A DNA stretch of 64,000 bases from Fodinibius sp. Rm-B-1B1-1 (GCF_038594945.1 NZ_JBCFYD010000002.1:558001-622000), one strand, 5' to 3'. Shown: positions 1-8,295, numbered from the stretch's first letter. Numbers and translations are program-made. The notes: generated by a model from the sequence alone, not told the origin.

Positions 1-238
1 TTAAAGTTAAGGGGCTGGGTTCTTTTGGATGCCTATTAGCTTTTAAGAACCATTCTCCAATTTTTATAGCTTTTTCTTTGCATGCTTTTATTACTTTCTT
101 GCTTGACTCAAGTTGAAGGGTTTTTGTAATGAATGATAAGACTTTGACCGAAATAGCTACAGTTAAAATTAGTTGGATAAAAGATGAATATTCTCCTTCT
201 ATAAGGATATGAGCAATACTCTCAAGTAATTTATTCAT
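1..238 (-). CDS. Partial small membrane protein, cassette gene cut by window edge
   Basis: The frame starts with ATG at 238 and stays open for 79 codons to the left edge, so its stop and its attC lie outside the window. I translated it by hand. It begins MNKLLESIAHIL and has one hydrophobic segment at about residues 20-37, followed by a lysine-rich stretch, which suggests a single-pass protein with a cytoplasmic tail. The start lies 26 bases after the end of attC1 of the preceding cassette, the usual position for a cassette gene. I do not recognise the family and assign no function. Confidence 0.6.
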   Translation of the reverse strand, partial: MNKLLESIAHILIEGEYSSFIQLILTVAISVKVLSFITKTLQLESSKKVIKACKEKAIKIGEWFLKANRHPKEPSPLTL

Positions 239-263
239 AATCTATTTTGGTTTTAAAGTTAAT

Positions 264-393
264 GCCTAACGACCTGGCGCATAACTGGCAGGCGCAACAG
301 TCTTGAATTAGTTTTAAAACGATAGATTAACTAATAAATGAAAGGGAGGCAAGGAGATGGCGAGGCCTGTCCGCGTTAATGCGCGGGTTATGC
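264..393 (-). repeat. attC site 1 (cassette of the ABM-like gene)
   Basis: Core sites GCCTAAC (264-270) and GTTATGC (387-393) bound a 130-bp imperfect palindrome. Inner arms are GGCGCATAA and TTAATGCGCGG. Its loop, with AAAGGGAGGCAAGGAGATGG, is nearly the same as in attC17 and attC18. Confidence 0.92.
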
Positions 394-400
394 CCACTTT

Positions 401-754
401 TCATTGAAGACCATTATCTGATTTGAAATTCACAACCTCTGAGATAATAATTTCATAACCGCTATACCATTTGTTATAATTCTGCTTGGCTTTTTGATGA
501 TTTGGGTTGTTAGAAAATTGTTTTAATGATTCTAAGCTATCCCAATAATAAACTACTGCCCTTTTGTTTTCTTCTTCATTAGACCAGCTCTCCTTGCCTA
601 AAAAACCAGAATTAGAGTTCGCCACTTCATCTATAATGCTATTTAAACTTTCGAACTCCGAATCGTAATTTTTAATACGGAAAACAAAAGTTGCTGAGTA
701 AACAGAGGATCCATTGTTAAGAAGTTTGCTAATCTGTTCTGTACATCTTTTCAT
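401..754 (-). CDS. Antibiotic-biosynthesis-monooxygenase (ABM) fold protein, cassette gene
   Basis: A 117-residue protein with the ferredoxin-like pattern of the ABM superfamily: a first strand near residues 20-28 (ATFVFRIK), a helix, a second strand region with GFLG...W, the VVYYWDSLESLKQF segment typical of these dimeric heme- or quinone-handling monooxygenases, and a closing strand (EIIISEV). Several members act on small aromatic or heme substrates, but this cannot be assigned here. It starts at ATG 754 and ends 8 bases before attC1, so it fills its cassette. The family assignment is by pattern only. Confidence 0.65.
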   Translation of the reverse strand: MKRCTEQISKLLNNGSSVYSATFVFRIKNYDSEFESLNSIIDEVANSNSGFLGKESWSNEEENKRAVVYYWDSLESLKQFSNNPNHQKAKQNYNKWYSGYEIIISEVVNFKSDNGLQ

Positions 755-784
755 AATCTCGATTTATTGCTGAGAATAAAGTGG

Positions 785-911
785 GTATAACGACCTTGCG
801 CATAACGGGCGCACGGATTACTGTTGAATTAGCAACTAACGAAAGAAGAGACTTAAAACCAAGAGGGGCAAGAATTGGCGAGGTGCGTCCACGTTAATGC
901 GCTGGTTAGGC
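785..911 (-). repeat. attC site 2 (cassette without a clear gene)
   Basis: Core sites GTATAAC (785-791) and GTTAGGC (905-911), 127 bp, with arms TTGCGCATAA and TTAATGCGCTGG. Its loop shares AACTAACGAAAGAAGAG and AAGAGGGGCAA with attC3, 4, 5, 13 and 16. Confidence 0.92.
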
Positions 912-1210
912 TGAGGCCCGAAACCAGTGCCACCAAAACCTGAGGAATGTGAAAGAAGCAGGGCGGGAGAAGAAGTTGGAAGCGGCGCCAGTGCGGGACG
1001 AGAGAAAGGAGCGAGGAGGCAAAACCTGGGAAACAGCAATAAACGTTGTAAAGTCACTCGTTAAAAGAGGCGATAGGCTGTAATTTTGCAGCCAGCCAGG
1101 CAGGAGCAATCGTTAACCAATGACCGAAAACCGTAACCGATTAATAGCCAAATTTATAGCAGAAATTGTGGCCGCACTTTTTGACAAACCGAGATGGCCT
1201 TAGCCGCGCA
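906..1210 (-). other. Cassette body with no convincing gene
   Basis: This 300-base cassette body lies between attC2 and attC3 and is visibly richer in G and C than its neighbours. The only minus-strand frame of note runs from a TTG at 1109 to a TAA at 906-908 inside the attC2 core (67 codons, rich in S, F, L and W). A stop inside the core is also seen in real cassette genes here, but the start is weak and the protein looks unlike a folded domain. It may be a decayed gene, an RNA-only cassette or a short protein. I see no clear hairpin or promoter. Confidence 0.4.
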
Positions 1211-1338
1211 GCCTAACGACATTGCGCATAACCTGCGCACGAATTAGTGTTGTATTAGCAACTAACGAAAGAAGAGTCGTAAAACCAAGAGGGGCAAAGA
1301 ATTGGCGAGGTGCGTCCGCGTTAATGCGCTGGTTAGCG
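1211..1338 (-). repeat. attC site 3
   Basis: Core sites GCCTAAC (1211-1217) and GTTAGCG (1332-1338), 128 bp, with arms ATTGCGCATAA and TTAATGCGCTGG. Loop of the AACGAAAGAAGAG type. Confidence 0.92.
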
Positions 1339-1351
1339 GAAAACCCTTACA

Positions 1352-1921
1352 TTATGAAGAGCTGACTATAAAATATAACAAGTAAGCAACCAATATTATC
1401 ACAACCCATAAACCAAGCATATTGTAGTCATAACTTACATCGCTATCTGCAATTTTTTGGGCACTTTCTGATAAGTGTTGTTTGGGTCTATTTTTAGATT
1501 CTTGTTTTTCATTTGGCAAATATTCTCTCTGAGAACTCTTCTTAAGGAGTTCAGTAACATCTTCCAAAGTGGAGATTTCTCTTTGTATTTTTTGCTCATT
1601 TAGAAGTATAGCATATTCATTTTCCCCATCTGTCTTTAAAGCAAGAATTTTTTCATTTAAAAACCCATGATTAAATAAGAAACTACTATTACCCTGATCA
1701 ATTAGTAGGGAACTATTGCCTAAATACTCCCAGCTCCCTTTTTCAACCTTACCATTTTTTGAGATTAGTAACTCATTATTATCTCGAAATATGTAAACTA
1801 CTCTTTTAGACGAATTCTCATTGAATATAAGCCAATGTTGATTAGTTAGAAGGGTTACATCATCTAACTTCTGACTATATTTTTTAAACTTTGGAATTAT
1901 GTCTGAAAAATAAGTTCTCAT
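1352..1921 (-). CDS. Tail-anchored hypothetical protein, cassette gene
   Basis: A 189-residue protein. Residues 1-110 look like a mixed beta domain with repeated short strands (WLIFNE, VVYIFRDNNELLIS, SSLLIDQG). A charged, glutamine- and lysine-rich linker follows, and one membrane segment sits at about 167-187 with only serines after it. This predicts a C-terminal (tail) anchor with the domain in the cytoplasm. It starts at ATG 1921 and ends 13 bases before attC3. I do not recognise the family. Tail-anchored layout recurs in the protein at 3113-3844. Confidence 0.75.
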   Translation of the reverse strand: MRTYFSDIIPKFKKYSQKLDDVTLLTNQHWLIFNENSSKRVVYIFRDNNELLISKNGKVEKGSWEYLGNSSLLIDQGNSSFLFNHGFLNEKILALKTDGENEYAILLNEQKIQREISTLEDVTELLKKSSQREYLPNEKQESKNRPKQHLSESAQKIADSDVSYDYNMLGLWVVIILVAYLLYFIVSSS

Positions 1922-1952
1922 AGATCAACTGTGAATAGTTATTTTGGTTTTG

Positions 1953-2081
1953 CGCTAACGACCTGGCGCATAACCGGCGCACAGATTACTGTTTGAATTA
2001 GCAACTAATGAAAGAAGAGGCTTAAAACCAAGAGAGGTAAATAATTGGCGAGGTGCGTCCGAGTTAATGCGCGGGTTAGGT
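1953..2081 (-). repeat. attC site 4
   Basis: Core sites CGCTAAC (1953-1959) and GTTAGGT (2075-2081), 129 bp, with arms CTGGCGCATAA and TTAATGCGCGG. The stop codon of the neighbouring gene (2076-2078) lies inside the core. Confidence 0.92.
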
Positions 2082-2570
2082 GTTTTTTATAAATACAGCC
2101 TTGTCAAATCCATCATTTGGTTCTGGGCTTAAGTAGAAATAGATATTTTCATCATCCTCAACTATTGTAATTTTCTTATAACCAAATTTGTGCCTTTTAT
2201 TACCGTATTCAACACCACCCCATTTTATATAGCGCCAAGAAATTGAGCCTTGATTTTCAGAGTCCATAAAAATTGTTCCCTTCCAAATATATCTTCCATT
2301 TTTATTTATGGACATGACCTGAATTTCTAAAATGTTTTTTCTTATTCGATTAATAGTGGCTTTACTTTGCGGCTCATCCTTAAGTGACCACTCATTTGTA
2401 TCTTCTTGATAACCATATCCATCGTAGGTGCCAGCTAGATCTTTAAATTTTAGCCAGTCCCTCAATTTCTTATATAAGATTGAAATACCCCAAGTAATAA
2501 AAGCTGCAGTAAGTGAGGATATTATTCCAATTAAAACTGCTTCAGTTAAAATATTTATGGAAAATATCAT
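2076..2570 (-). CDS. Membrane-anchored beta-rich hypothetical protein, cassette gene
   Basis: A 164-residue protein with one hydrophobic segment at about residues 8-32, a short basic region, then a strand-rich domain that starts LAGTYDGYGYQ and contains WKGTIFMD and SISWRYIKWGG. The 'membrane segment plus GTYxGY beta domain' layout loosely recalls membrane beta-barrel effectors of CBASS-type immunity (S-2TM-beta/Cap15), but only one membrane segment is evident and the link is speculative. Its stop codon TAA is formed by the attC4 core site. It shares its cassette with an oppositely oriented gene at 2665-2949. Confidence 0.7.
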   Translation of the reverse strand: MIFSINILTEAVLIGIISSLTAAFITWGISILYKKLRDWLKFKDLAGTYDGYGYQEDTNEWSLKDEPQSKATINRIRKNILEIQVMSINKNGRYIWKGTIFMDSENQGSISWRYIKWGGVEYGNKRHKFGYKKITIVEDDENIYFYLSPEPNDGFDKAVFIKNT

Positions 2571-2664
2571 TTTCTAAATTTGACTGACCTAGAAAATCGG
2601 TTTTAAATTAGTACAAGAACAAATATTTTTTTACCAATCATCTCTTCAACAAAAAGAGACAACT

Positions 2665-2949
2665 ATGAGTATCCCACCCAATTACGACATTTTTATAAAT
2701 AGTGATAGTAATATTGTTATTTCACATCCAGAATCTGACGATGATACCTACAAATATCTTGAAGATAATTTAAAATCCGATGAAGTAATTGCTGTGTTTC
2801 AAGCAACTACAGGAGGAGTAAACTACATATCAAAAAAACGGAATCAATGGTTAGTTAATAATTACTCTGGAATTAAAGATGTAATAATTAAATTCTCAGA
2901 TAACCATGATATAAAGATTTCAAAGTCTGTGGAAAAATTGATCAACTAA
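2665..2949 (+). CDS. Small acidic hypothetical protein, opposite strand in the same cassette
   Basis: A 94-residue frame on the plus strand, facing against the array and divergent from the gene at 2076-2570 with a 94-base gap. The start ATG is preceded by AAAGAGACAACT, a weak purine-rich site. The product is acidic, contains DDDTYKYLEDNLKSDEVIAV and ends in a short basic stretch, and it looks like a compact alpha/beta protein. The divergent pair within one cassette could act together, as in two-gene toxin-antitoxin or sensor-effector modules, but nothing in the sequence proves this. I do not recognise the family. Confidence 0.55.
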   Translation: MSIPPNYDIFINSDSNIVISHPESDDDTYKYLEDNLKSDEVIAVFQATTGGVNYISKKRNQWLVNNYSGIKDVIIKFSDNHDIKISKSVEKLIN

Positions 2950-2960
2950 ATTTCAAAAAC

Positions 2961-3088
2961 ACCTAACGACCTTGCGCATAAGCTGCACACGCATTTACTG
3001 TTAAATTAGCAACTAACGAAAGATGAACTTTAAAACCAAGAGCGGCAAAGAATTGGCGAGGTGTGTCCGCTTAATGCGCGGGTTAGCT
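2961..3088 (-). repeat. attC site 5
   Basis: Core sites ACCTAAC (2961-2967) and GTTAGCT (3082-3088), 128 bp, with arms TTGCGCATAAGCTG and CTTAATGCGCGG. Loop of the AACGAAAGA type. Confidence 0.92.
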
Positions 3089-3112
3089 GGTCGGTTTCAA
3101 ATATTGATTGAA

Positions 3113-3844
3113 TTACAGTAATGTAAATAGGGCTAAAAATACCGAGCCGACTAAACCTGAGAGTGCAAAAATTAATACCAAGCAACCACTTGAGTCGGAT
3201 GGATCAGCTGTAACTTTTGATTTGTTTTCACCACTTAAATCAAGCCATTTTTTACGAGACTCTTTTAGGTCAGAGAGCTCTTTTGAATCAAGTAGCGTTT
3301 TTCCAGTCATTTGAGGTGTCTCCTTGATACTTTTGAAAAATAAATCGTGCAAAGAGACTATTTTGAATGCAGTATCTTCTTTGTACTTAGTCAAATCATA
3401 ACTTTTTGAAGCTAATTCAATCCCTTCTTCAAACTTATCGACATTTTTATTTAAGAAGTCCATATAATCTGTGGTGTCGCTAAGTTCTTTGACTGCATAA
3501 AGTTGACCATCAAGAGCAGGTCTTTTAGTTAATTCATTTGCTTCCTCTCTGAATTTCTTGTTCAGTTTCTTGAAATATTTTTCAACCTGATCAAGCAGGC
3601 TACTAATAAACTCTTCTTTTTCTTCAACACTGAGTTTAGACTCATCGAGTTTATCAAAATAAACACTAGCTGCTTTAATTTTACTATCATCAAAGTTACT
3701 TCGAGCGACTTTACAGATTACAAGTCCTTTGATTGCTTGGTTAGAATTGCTATCTGAGTCGAATATTTCGGAGAATATTTCTTCAGCTTTCTCATATTCA
3801 TCTGCTTCAAGATGAAATTCAGCTTTTTCAATATCAGTACTCAT
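3113..3844 (-). CDS. Tail-anchored TPR-like hypothetical protein, cassette gene
   Basis: A 243-residue protein. The first 40 residues read like one TPR unit (ADEYEKAEEIFSEIF), and residues 50-200 are charged and helical. A membrane segment sits at about 221-242 at the very C-terminus, giving a tail-anchored layout with the soluble part in the cytoplasm. It starts at ATG 3844 and ends 24 bases before attC5. I do not recognise a family beyond the TPR-like start. The architecture suggests a membrane-tethered scaffold or adaptor, which is an inference. Confidence 0.75.
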   Translation of the reverse strand: MSTDIEKAEFHLEADEYEKAEEIFSEIFDSDSNSNQAIKGLVICKVARSNFDDSKIKAASVYFDKLDESKLSVEEKEEFISSLLDQVEKYFKKLNKKFREEANELTKRPALDGQLYAVKELSDTTDYMDFLNKNVDKFEEGIELASKSYDLTKYKEDTAFKIVSLHDLFFKSIKETPQMTGKTLLDSKELSDLKESRKKWLDLSGENKSKVTADPSDSSGCLVLIFALSGLVGSVFLALFTLL

Positions 3845-3927
3845 TTTATTTCTCTTTGATTAATTGGTAGCCAACTCTATTAAATATATTTCAAAATGGA
3901 CTGTTGGGTGCAAAATGCCAAACCGAC

Positions 3928-4056
3928 AGCTAACGACATTGCGCATAACCGGCGTGCAAAGTGATGTTAATTACTTGAATAATGAACGGAGAGCTTAAAA
4001 GCCAAAATTCTGGGAAGTAATGGCGAGGCACGTCCGAGTTAATGCGCGGGTTAGGT
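3928..4056 (-). repeat. attC site 6
   Basis: Core sites AGCTAAC (3928-3934) and GTTAGGT (4050-4056), 129 bp, with arms ATTGCGCATAA and TTAATGCGCGG. Loop of the AATAATGAACGGA type shared with attC7, 9 and 15. Confidence 0.92.
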
Positions 4057-4058
4057 AA

Positions 4059-5258
4059 CTAAATATTCACTGGTACTTTAGGGAAACTAACATCAATAAT
4101 TTCACAACCATAATTTTCAATATCTGTACTATTTACAGCACCCATAGGATATTCCCAACCTCTAAAAATTATCTCGAAGTTTTTTTGGCAATTTTTGCAA
4201 GGTAAATTCAATATTGCTTCATATTCTAGCTCAGGTCCCATATTCCTATCATAACTTGCAACATGTTGCCAATCAATAAATAAATTTTCCTCATAAAATT
4301 CTGTCATAAAACCGCAATCATTGCATTTGCAAATTAGAACAGGATCTTCTTCAAACTCACTCTTTTGTTCTAAGTATTCCTCAATCGTTAGTAAGTCATC
4401 GGGATCAAATTGAGCTTCTAAAATTTCATTTGCTGCCCTTAAAAAATCTGTTTGATTATAAATCCATAATTCTTTGCCGCTAACTGAATTTAGTTCCATC
4501 TCAAGTTCTAATCTAGGAAAGTAATTTTCGCCACTAGTCTCTTTAATCCAGTCTTCTTTTTGATCATCAATGACAAAAATTAAATTCTTCTTTTCACTCT
4601 CAATAAATTCAAGTATCTGTTTCCAAATAATAAGATCACCAAACTTTTGAATTCCATCTTTATCAGAATCTTTATAGCCGGGAGGTATATTGTTTCTATA
4701 TCTTAATTCACCTTCTTTTACTATTTCTAATAATTCTGAAAAATTATATGATCTTCCTACTGAGAAAAATTCTTTAATTTTTTCAAAATGATCATCGTTT
4801 TCTACTGTTTCCTTAATTTCAGTTTCAGCCTCTTCAATTTTTGTAATTAGCTTATCATTAAAATTAGTTATTTCCTCCTCGACTTTTTCTACTAAATCTG
4901 AATACTGTTTGGTTAATTCTTCGTCAATATGTGGGAAACGGTCAGGCTTCTTAGATTTTTGGTGAAAGTCTTTATAGTTGTTTTCAATTTTTTCAATTCC
5001 TTTTTGTATTCTTTTTAGTGTATCTCTTAATGGTAAGTAGCTCTTATTAATTGGCTTTTTTATAACAGACTTTCTGTTCTTTAAGAATTCAAAGTACACA
5101 TGGTTTGGAATCCAAAGTCGATTGTCTAACTTTTTAAAAACGTTATTATATATCTTTTCTCTTGTCTTTTGGGGATAAAAATAAAAATCTAGTAAAGTGG
5201 ATGTATCAAAAACGATAACTGGTTCACTTTCCCAAATATTTTTCTCTTTGTCTTCCAT
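4059..5258 (-). CDS. PIN-like (PIN_8) nuclease domain with C-terminal zinc ribbon, cassette gene
   Basis: A 399-residue protein. Residues 13-275 match the PIN_8 layout: FDTSTLLDFY with a candidate metal-binding D18, a long coiled-coil insert (80-165), then IPPGYKD, FGDLIIWKQ (D208), FVIDD (D231, D232) and the LWIYNQTDFLRAA closing strand. PIN domains are metal-dependent RNases. Residues 310-357 hold paired cysteines (C310, C312, C315 and C354, C357), probably a zinc ribbon for nucleic acid or protein binding. It starts at ATG 5258 and ends just before attC6. Stand-alone PIN_8 proteins are often found in defence contexts, so a toxin or antiphage nuclease is plausible but unproven. Confidence 0.8.
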   Translation of the reverse strand: MEDKEKNIWESEPVIVFDTSTLLDFYFYPQKTREKIYNNVFKKLDNRLWIPNHVYFEFLKNRKSVIKKPINKSYLPLRDTLKRIQKGIEKIENNYKDFHQKSKKPDRFPHIDEELTKQYSDLVEKVEEEITNFNDKLITKIEEAETEIKETVENDDHFEKIKEFFSVGRSYNFSELLEIVKEGELRYRNNIPPGYKDSDKDGIQKFGDLIIWKQILEFIESEKKNLIFVIDDQKEDWIKETSGENYFPRLELEMELNSVSGKELWIYNQTDFLRAANEILEAQFDPDDLLTIEEYLEQKSEFEEDPVLICKCNDCGFMTEFYEENLFIDWQHVASYDRNMGPELEYEAILNLPCKNCQKNFEIIFRGWEYPMGAVNSTDIENYGCEIIDVSFPKVPVNI

Positions 5259-5273
5259 AAGATTTATTTAGTT

Positions 5274-5402
5274 ACCTAACGACCTGGCGCATAACCGGCG
5301 TGCAAAATGATGTTGATTAACTAAATAATGAACGGAAAGATAAAAAGCCAAAAATGTGGTAAGTGATGGAGAGGCACGTCCGAGTTAATGCGCGGGTTAT
5401 AT
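5274..5402 (-). repeat. attC site 7
   Basis: Core sites ACCTAAC (5274-5280) and GTTATAT (5396-5402), 129 bp, with arms CTGGCGCATAA and TTAATGCGCGG. Loop close to that of attC6. Confidence 0.92.
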
Positions 5403-5470
5403 CGCAAAACATATAAAAAGTAGGACCACTTAAATCCAGCAATTGATATTTAAATCGATTCTAATGGTTT

Positions 5471-5499
5471 TTGACAATATTAAAGTATATGCTTGTTTA
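5471..5499 (+). promoter_or_regulatory. Candidate promoter for the plus-strand lipoprotein gene
   Basis: TTGACA at 5471-5476 is followed after 17 bases by TGTTTA, about 105 bases before the ATG at 5604. The gene faces against the array and cannot use the integron's common promoter, so it needs its own. The -10 match is poor. Confidence 0.25.
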
Positions 5500-5603
5500 A
5501 ATAATTGGAGGGGGGGATTAAAAATACCCAATGTTAATCATTCATTGTTGCCAAGAGTTTACCACAATAGCTTATAGTATAAACTTCTACTAAAACAGCC
5601 GCT

Positions 5604-7268
5604 ATGAAAATTTTTCATATTACACTCCTTATTTCTTGCATGATGCTAATCTTTGGCTGTAAAAAGAGTGGTGTTTCGGGTTCAGATCCAACAAATCCTT
5701 CTGAAGAACCCATAGAAATTGAAGAAGATGTAGTTGCTCAAAACAAAAATGTAAATACATTTGAGATTACCTCTTTGCTAGTCAACACAGACTTTGACGA
5801 TAAATATACGGCTACGTTTGCAGGCTCTGAAGTAGAACTTATCAAGACTTCTGATTCCACGCTTACTTTCATAGTACCTAACGTCGAAAGTGGTACTCAA
5901 AGTCTAGGTTTTGAATTAGGCGAAATTGACTACGAGGTTAATCAAATCGTAGTTTCTAACCCTGAGGAGACAGTTTCGGATGCATTTGTAGGAATCGATG
6001 ATGAGCTATCGAGTCTATCATCTGATACTCTGATTGATCAACAGGAAGTGGAGAATACGAAAAAATTAAAGAGTGAAGTTCAAGAGCTTTATAACTCATT
6101 GACAAGTGAACAGAAAGAGGAAGTGGCTTTATTTTATGAAGCTAATAAAGATCTTTTTAGAAACTTTAATCAGAATGTTTCTAAAACCTATAACAAATTT
6201 TCACGTAAATCCTTAGCAAACTCTGACTGTCCCAAAACTAATTATAAAACTTATTATCCTTGTACAGCAAGCAATTTGGGCGACTCCTTCAATGAATTGG
6301 GGAAAAGTTTGGCAAAAACTGGTGAATGGGTTGGTTATGGTACAGCAGCGGCATATCTAGGTTCACAAGTTTGGTATGCTGGACCGACTTCATGGGGACT
6401 TACAGCTATTGGGAGCACATTATCGTTTGGTACTGCTGCATATTTATTAATCACTGAAGTGCGTCCCGCAGTTCTTAAGTTGAAACATAATCTTGTAGAT
6501 TTTCTTGAAGCAAATTGGATTTTTGTAAAAGCTATTTTCTTAGTCGTAACCGAAGAATATCCGAATGAAACCGAAACCGATATGGGGATTGATGGCAAAT
6601 TTAGAACTATTCAGTCCTCAGACAGTGAAATAACTGAAGAAACCGAATTCTTTATCGTCTCATACGATCAACTACGCTCAAATTGGAATGATTTTACTGA
6701 GTTGCTTGGAAAACTACCGACCTTTGAGTCGGATGAAGAAGCAGTCGAATTGGAAACCGGTGACATCACCATATCCAATATTTCAAATTCTAACGTAAAT
6801 CTTGTGTCTCAAAATGGGGAGAAAGTTAAATTTGAATCGACTACAGGAGCGGAAGAAGAGTTTAGCTTTGATATTACCGTGAATAAAGAAGGGTTTATCA
6901 GATCCACAAATGTGAAAGCTAAAATTACTGAGAGGGATTTTGATCTGAAGGGCCAATGGTATTTTATCTGGTATAACGTGGACGGTTCAATATCACAGAC
7001 CGAATTAATCGACTTTGGTGACGGAGGAACAGGGGAACACCTTGGTTATAACATTCCTAGCAACGATAATATATGCCATTCTGGTTGGCACGACTATTCC
7101 CAAAGTTTTAATGGGACCCAATCTTATGTTCGCTTAGATTGGTATGGGCTATATGCCTATTATATCTATGACCCAGACAACCCAGGCCGTCTGGAAGTTG
7201 TGGAGGGATCAGGCAATGTATCCAAGCGCACTGCTCTACAAAAGAATAATCCAGGCTCACCTTGCTAA
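5604..7268 (+). CDS. Large secreted lipoprotein on the opposite strand, cassette gene
   Basis: A 554-residue protein with a lipoprotein signal peptide (hydrophobic residues 5-17, lipobox LIFG-C19) and an acidic serine/glutamate linker. Residues 50-115 form a beta region (ITSLLVNTDFDDKYTATFAG). A helical middle contains a glycine/alanine-rich hydrophobic stretch at about 240-290, and the C-terminal part is strand-rich with tryptophans and several cysteines. It should sit in the outer membrane or periplasm. It reads against the array and occupies a cassette of about 2.2 kb, the largest here. I do not recognise the family. About 170 bases after its stop comes a different type of attC (site 8). 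Confidence 0.8.
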   Translation: MKIFHITLLISCMMLIFGCKKSGVSGSDPTNPSEEPIEIEEDVVAQNKNVNTFEITSLLVNTDFDDKYTATFAGSEVELIKTSDSTLTFIVPNVESGTQSLGFELGEIDYEVNQIVVSNPEETVSDAFVGIDDELSSLSSDTLIDQQEVENTKKLKSEVQELYNSLTSEQKEEVALFYEANKDLFRNFNQNVSKTYNKFSRKSLANSDCPKTNYKTYYPCTASNLGDSFNELGKSLAKTGEWVGYGTAAAYLGSQVWYAGPTSWGLTAIGSTLSFGTAAYLLITEVRPAVLKLKHNLVDFLEANWIFVKAIFLVVTEEYPNETETDMGIDGKFRTIQSSDSEITEETEFFIVSYDQLRSNWNDFTELLGKLPTFESDEEAVELETGDITISNISNSNVNLVSQNGEKVKFESTTGAEEEFSFDITVNKEGFIRSTNVKAKITERDFDLKGQWYFIWYNVDGSISQTELIDFGDGGTGEHLGYNIPSNDNICHSGWHDYSQSFNGTQSYVRLDWYGLYAYYIYDPDNPGRLEVVEGSGNVSKRTALQKNNPGSPC

Positions 7269-7440
7269 AATTAAAATGGCCTTTGTGATTTGCCAGGCTT
7301 AACTACGTTTTTAAAGTGTGTGTTGCTTTCCATACTTCATGCAGGTTTGCTGATTTTTTGCTTACCATATTTATCGTTGGTTACTGTTTCTAAATAAAAG
7401 TTTCGCATCATTTCAATACAGAAAAGTCCTCAGTTTTGCG

Positions 7441-7516
7441 GTATAACGGCACAGGGCTAACAAACTTTAAGTGAGGTTAAAAACGCAATATCGTCCGCTT
7501 GAAGCCCTTGTTATGC
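7441..7516 (-). repeat. attC site 8, short and of a different family
   Basis: Core sites GTATAAC (7441-7447) and GTTATGC (7510-7516) enclose only 76 bp. The inner arms are AGGGCTAAC and GAAGCCCTTG, not the GCGCATAA/TTAATGCGC arms of all other sites. Length and arm sequence resemble the short 59-base-element type found in other bacteria, so this cassette probably came from another integron lineage. Confidence 0.75.
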
Positions 7517-7537
7517 CTTAAAAATTTGTGATTAAGC

Positions 7538-8137
7538 TTACAGACTTCGGTTCGCCTGAATAATCATAACAGATTCATTCCAGCTCTGCCCTCCATCTGT
7601 TGATATGTCGACGCTCCAGATAAAATGGTTCTCGGTAATGTCAGAAAACGATATTCTATGAAGTTCTCCAGGTTTATATTCAGCTTTGTATACAATTGTT
7701 GTATCGGTGATTTGAACACCCCCGAGTTCTTGAGTCCCCAAATCCAACCACGTTCCAGATAAAGCTTCAAGCCATTTCATATTCCAGACATCAGTTTCTG
7801 TATTGTAGGCTCGGTAATTCATTCCCAGCATCACCAGACTTCCTTCTGAGTCCATCATCTGATATTCATCCGCAATTACGTATCCATCAAGAATGGTTTG
7901 CCCCTTCCAGGTTGCACGAAGTTCAGACGTGGTTCCATCTTCCTGTTTGGCTATAACCTTGCAGTTCCACTTACCAAGGAGGAAACCAAAAGCTGAAAGC
8001 TGTTTTGGAGCATTTGGATTAAGTTGTTCCATTCCGAAGGTATTCTTCGCTTTTTCCTGGTTCTGTGCATATCCAAGATTGACTGATATCACAGAAACGC
8101 TAACAAGAAAGATAATGATTAAAAAACGTGACTTCAT
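7538..8137 (-). CDS. Secreted DUF1579-like protein, cassette gene
   Basis: I chose ATG 8137, which gives a clean signal peptide (MKSRFLIIIFLVSVSVISV...YAQ); an earlier ATG at 8155 adds six residues. The mature part starts with FGFLLGKWNCKV and continues with WKGQTILDGYVIADEYQ, NYRAYNTETDVWNMKW and a final FIWSVDISTDGGQSW, the beta-barrel pattern of DUF1579 and related lipocalin-like proteins that measure or bind small ligands. Reaction unknown. It is the only gene in a cassette closed by the short foreign-looking attC8, so it was probably acquired from outside this lineage. Confidence 0.7.
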   Translation of the reverse strand: MKSRFLIIIFLVSVSVISVNLGYAQNQEKAKNTFGMEQLNPNAPKQLSAFGFLLGKWNCKVIAKQEDGTTSELRATWKGQTILDGYVIADEYQMMDSEGSLVMLGMNYRAYNTETDVWNMKWLEALSGTWLDLGTQELGGVQITDTTIVYKAEYKPGELHRISFSDITENHFIWSVDISTDGGQSWNESVMIIQANRSL

Positions 8138-8165
8138 GAGAAGTATATCCATCACAATTTTTAAG

Positions 8166-8293
8166 GTATAACGACATTGCGCATAAGGTGCGCACGTAAA
8201 ATTATTGATTTGTTAAATAATGAACGGAAAGCTAAAAAGCCAGAAAGTTGGCAAGACCTGGCGAGGTGCGTCCCCTTAATGCGCGGGTTATAC
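8166..8293 (-). repeat. attC site 9
   Basis: Core sites GTATAAC (8166-8172) and GTTATAC (8287-8293), 128 bp, with arms ATTGCGCATAAGG and CTTAATGCGCGG. Loop of the AATAATGAACGGA type. Confidence 0.92.
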
Positions 8294-8295
8294 TG

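Noticed and set aside
836-1057. 73-codon minus-strand frame overlapping attC2
   Set aside because: It runs through the attC2 hairpin and its product is low-complexity; the other frame ending at 906 is at least placed like a cassette gene, so neither is called with confidence.
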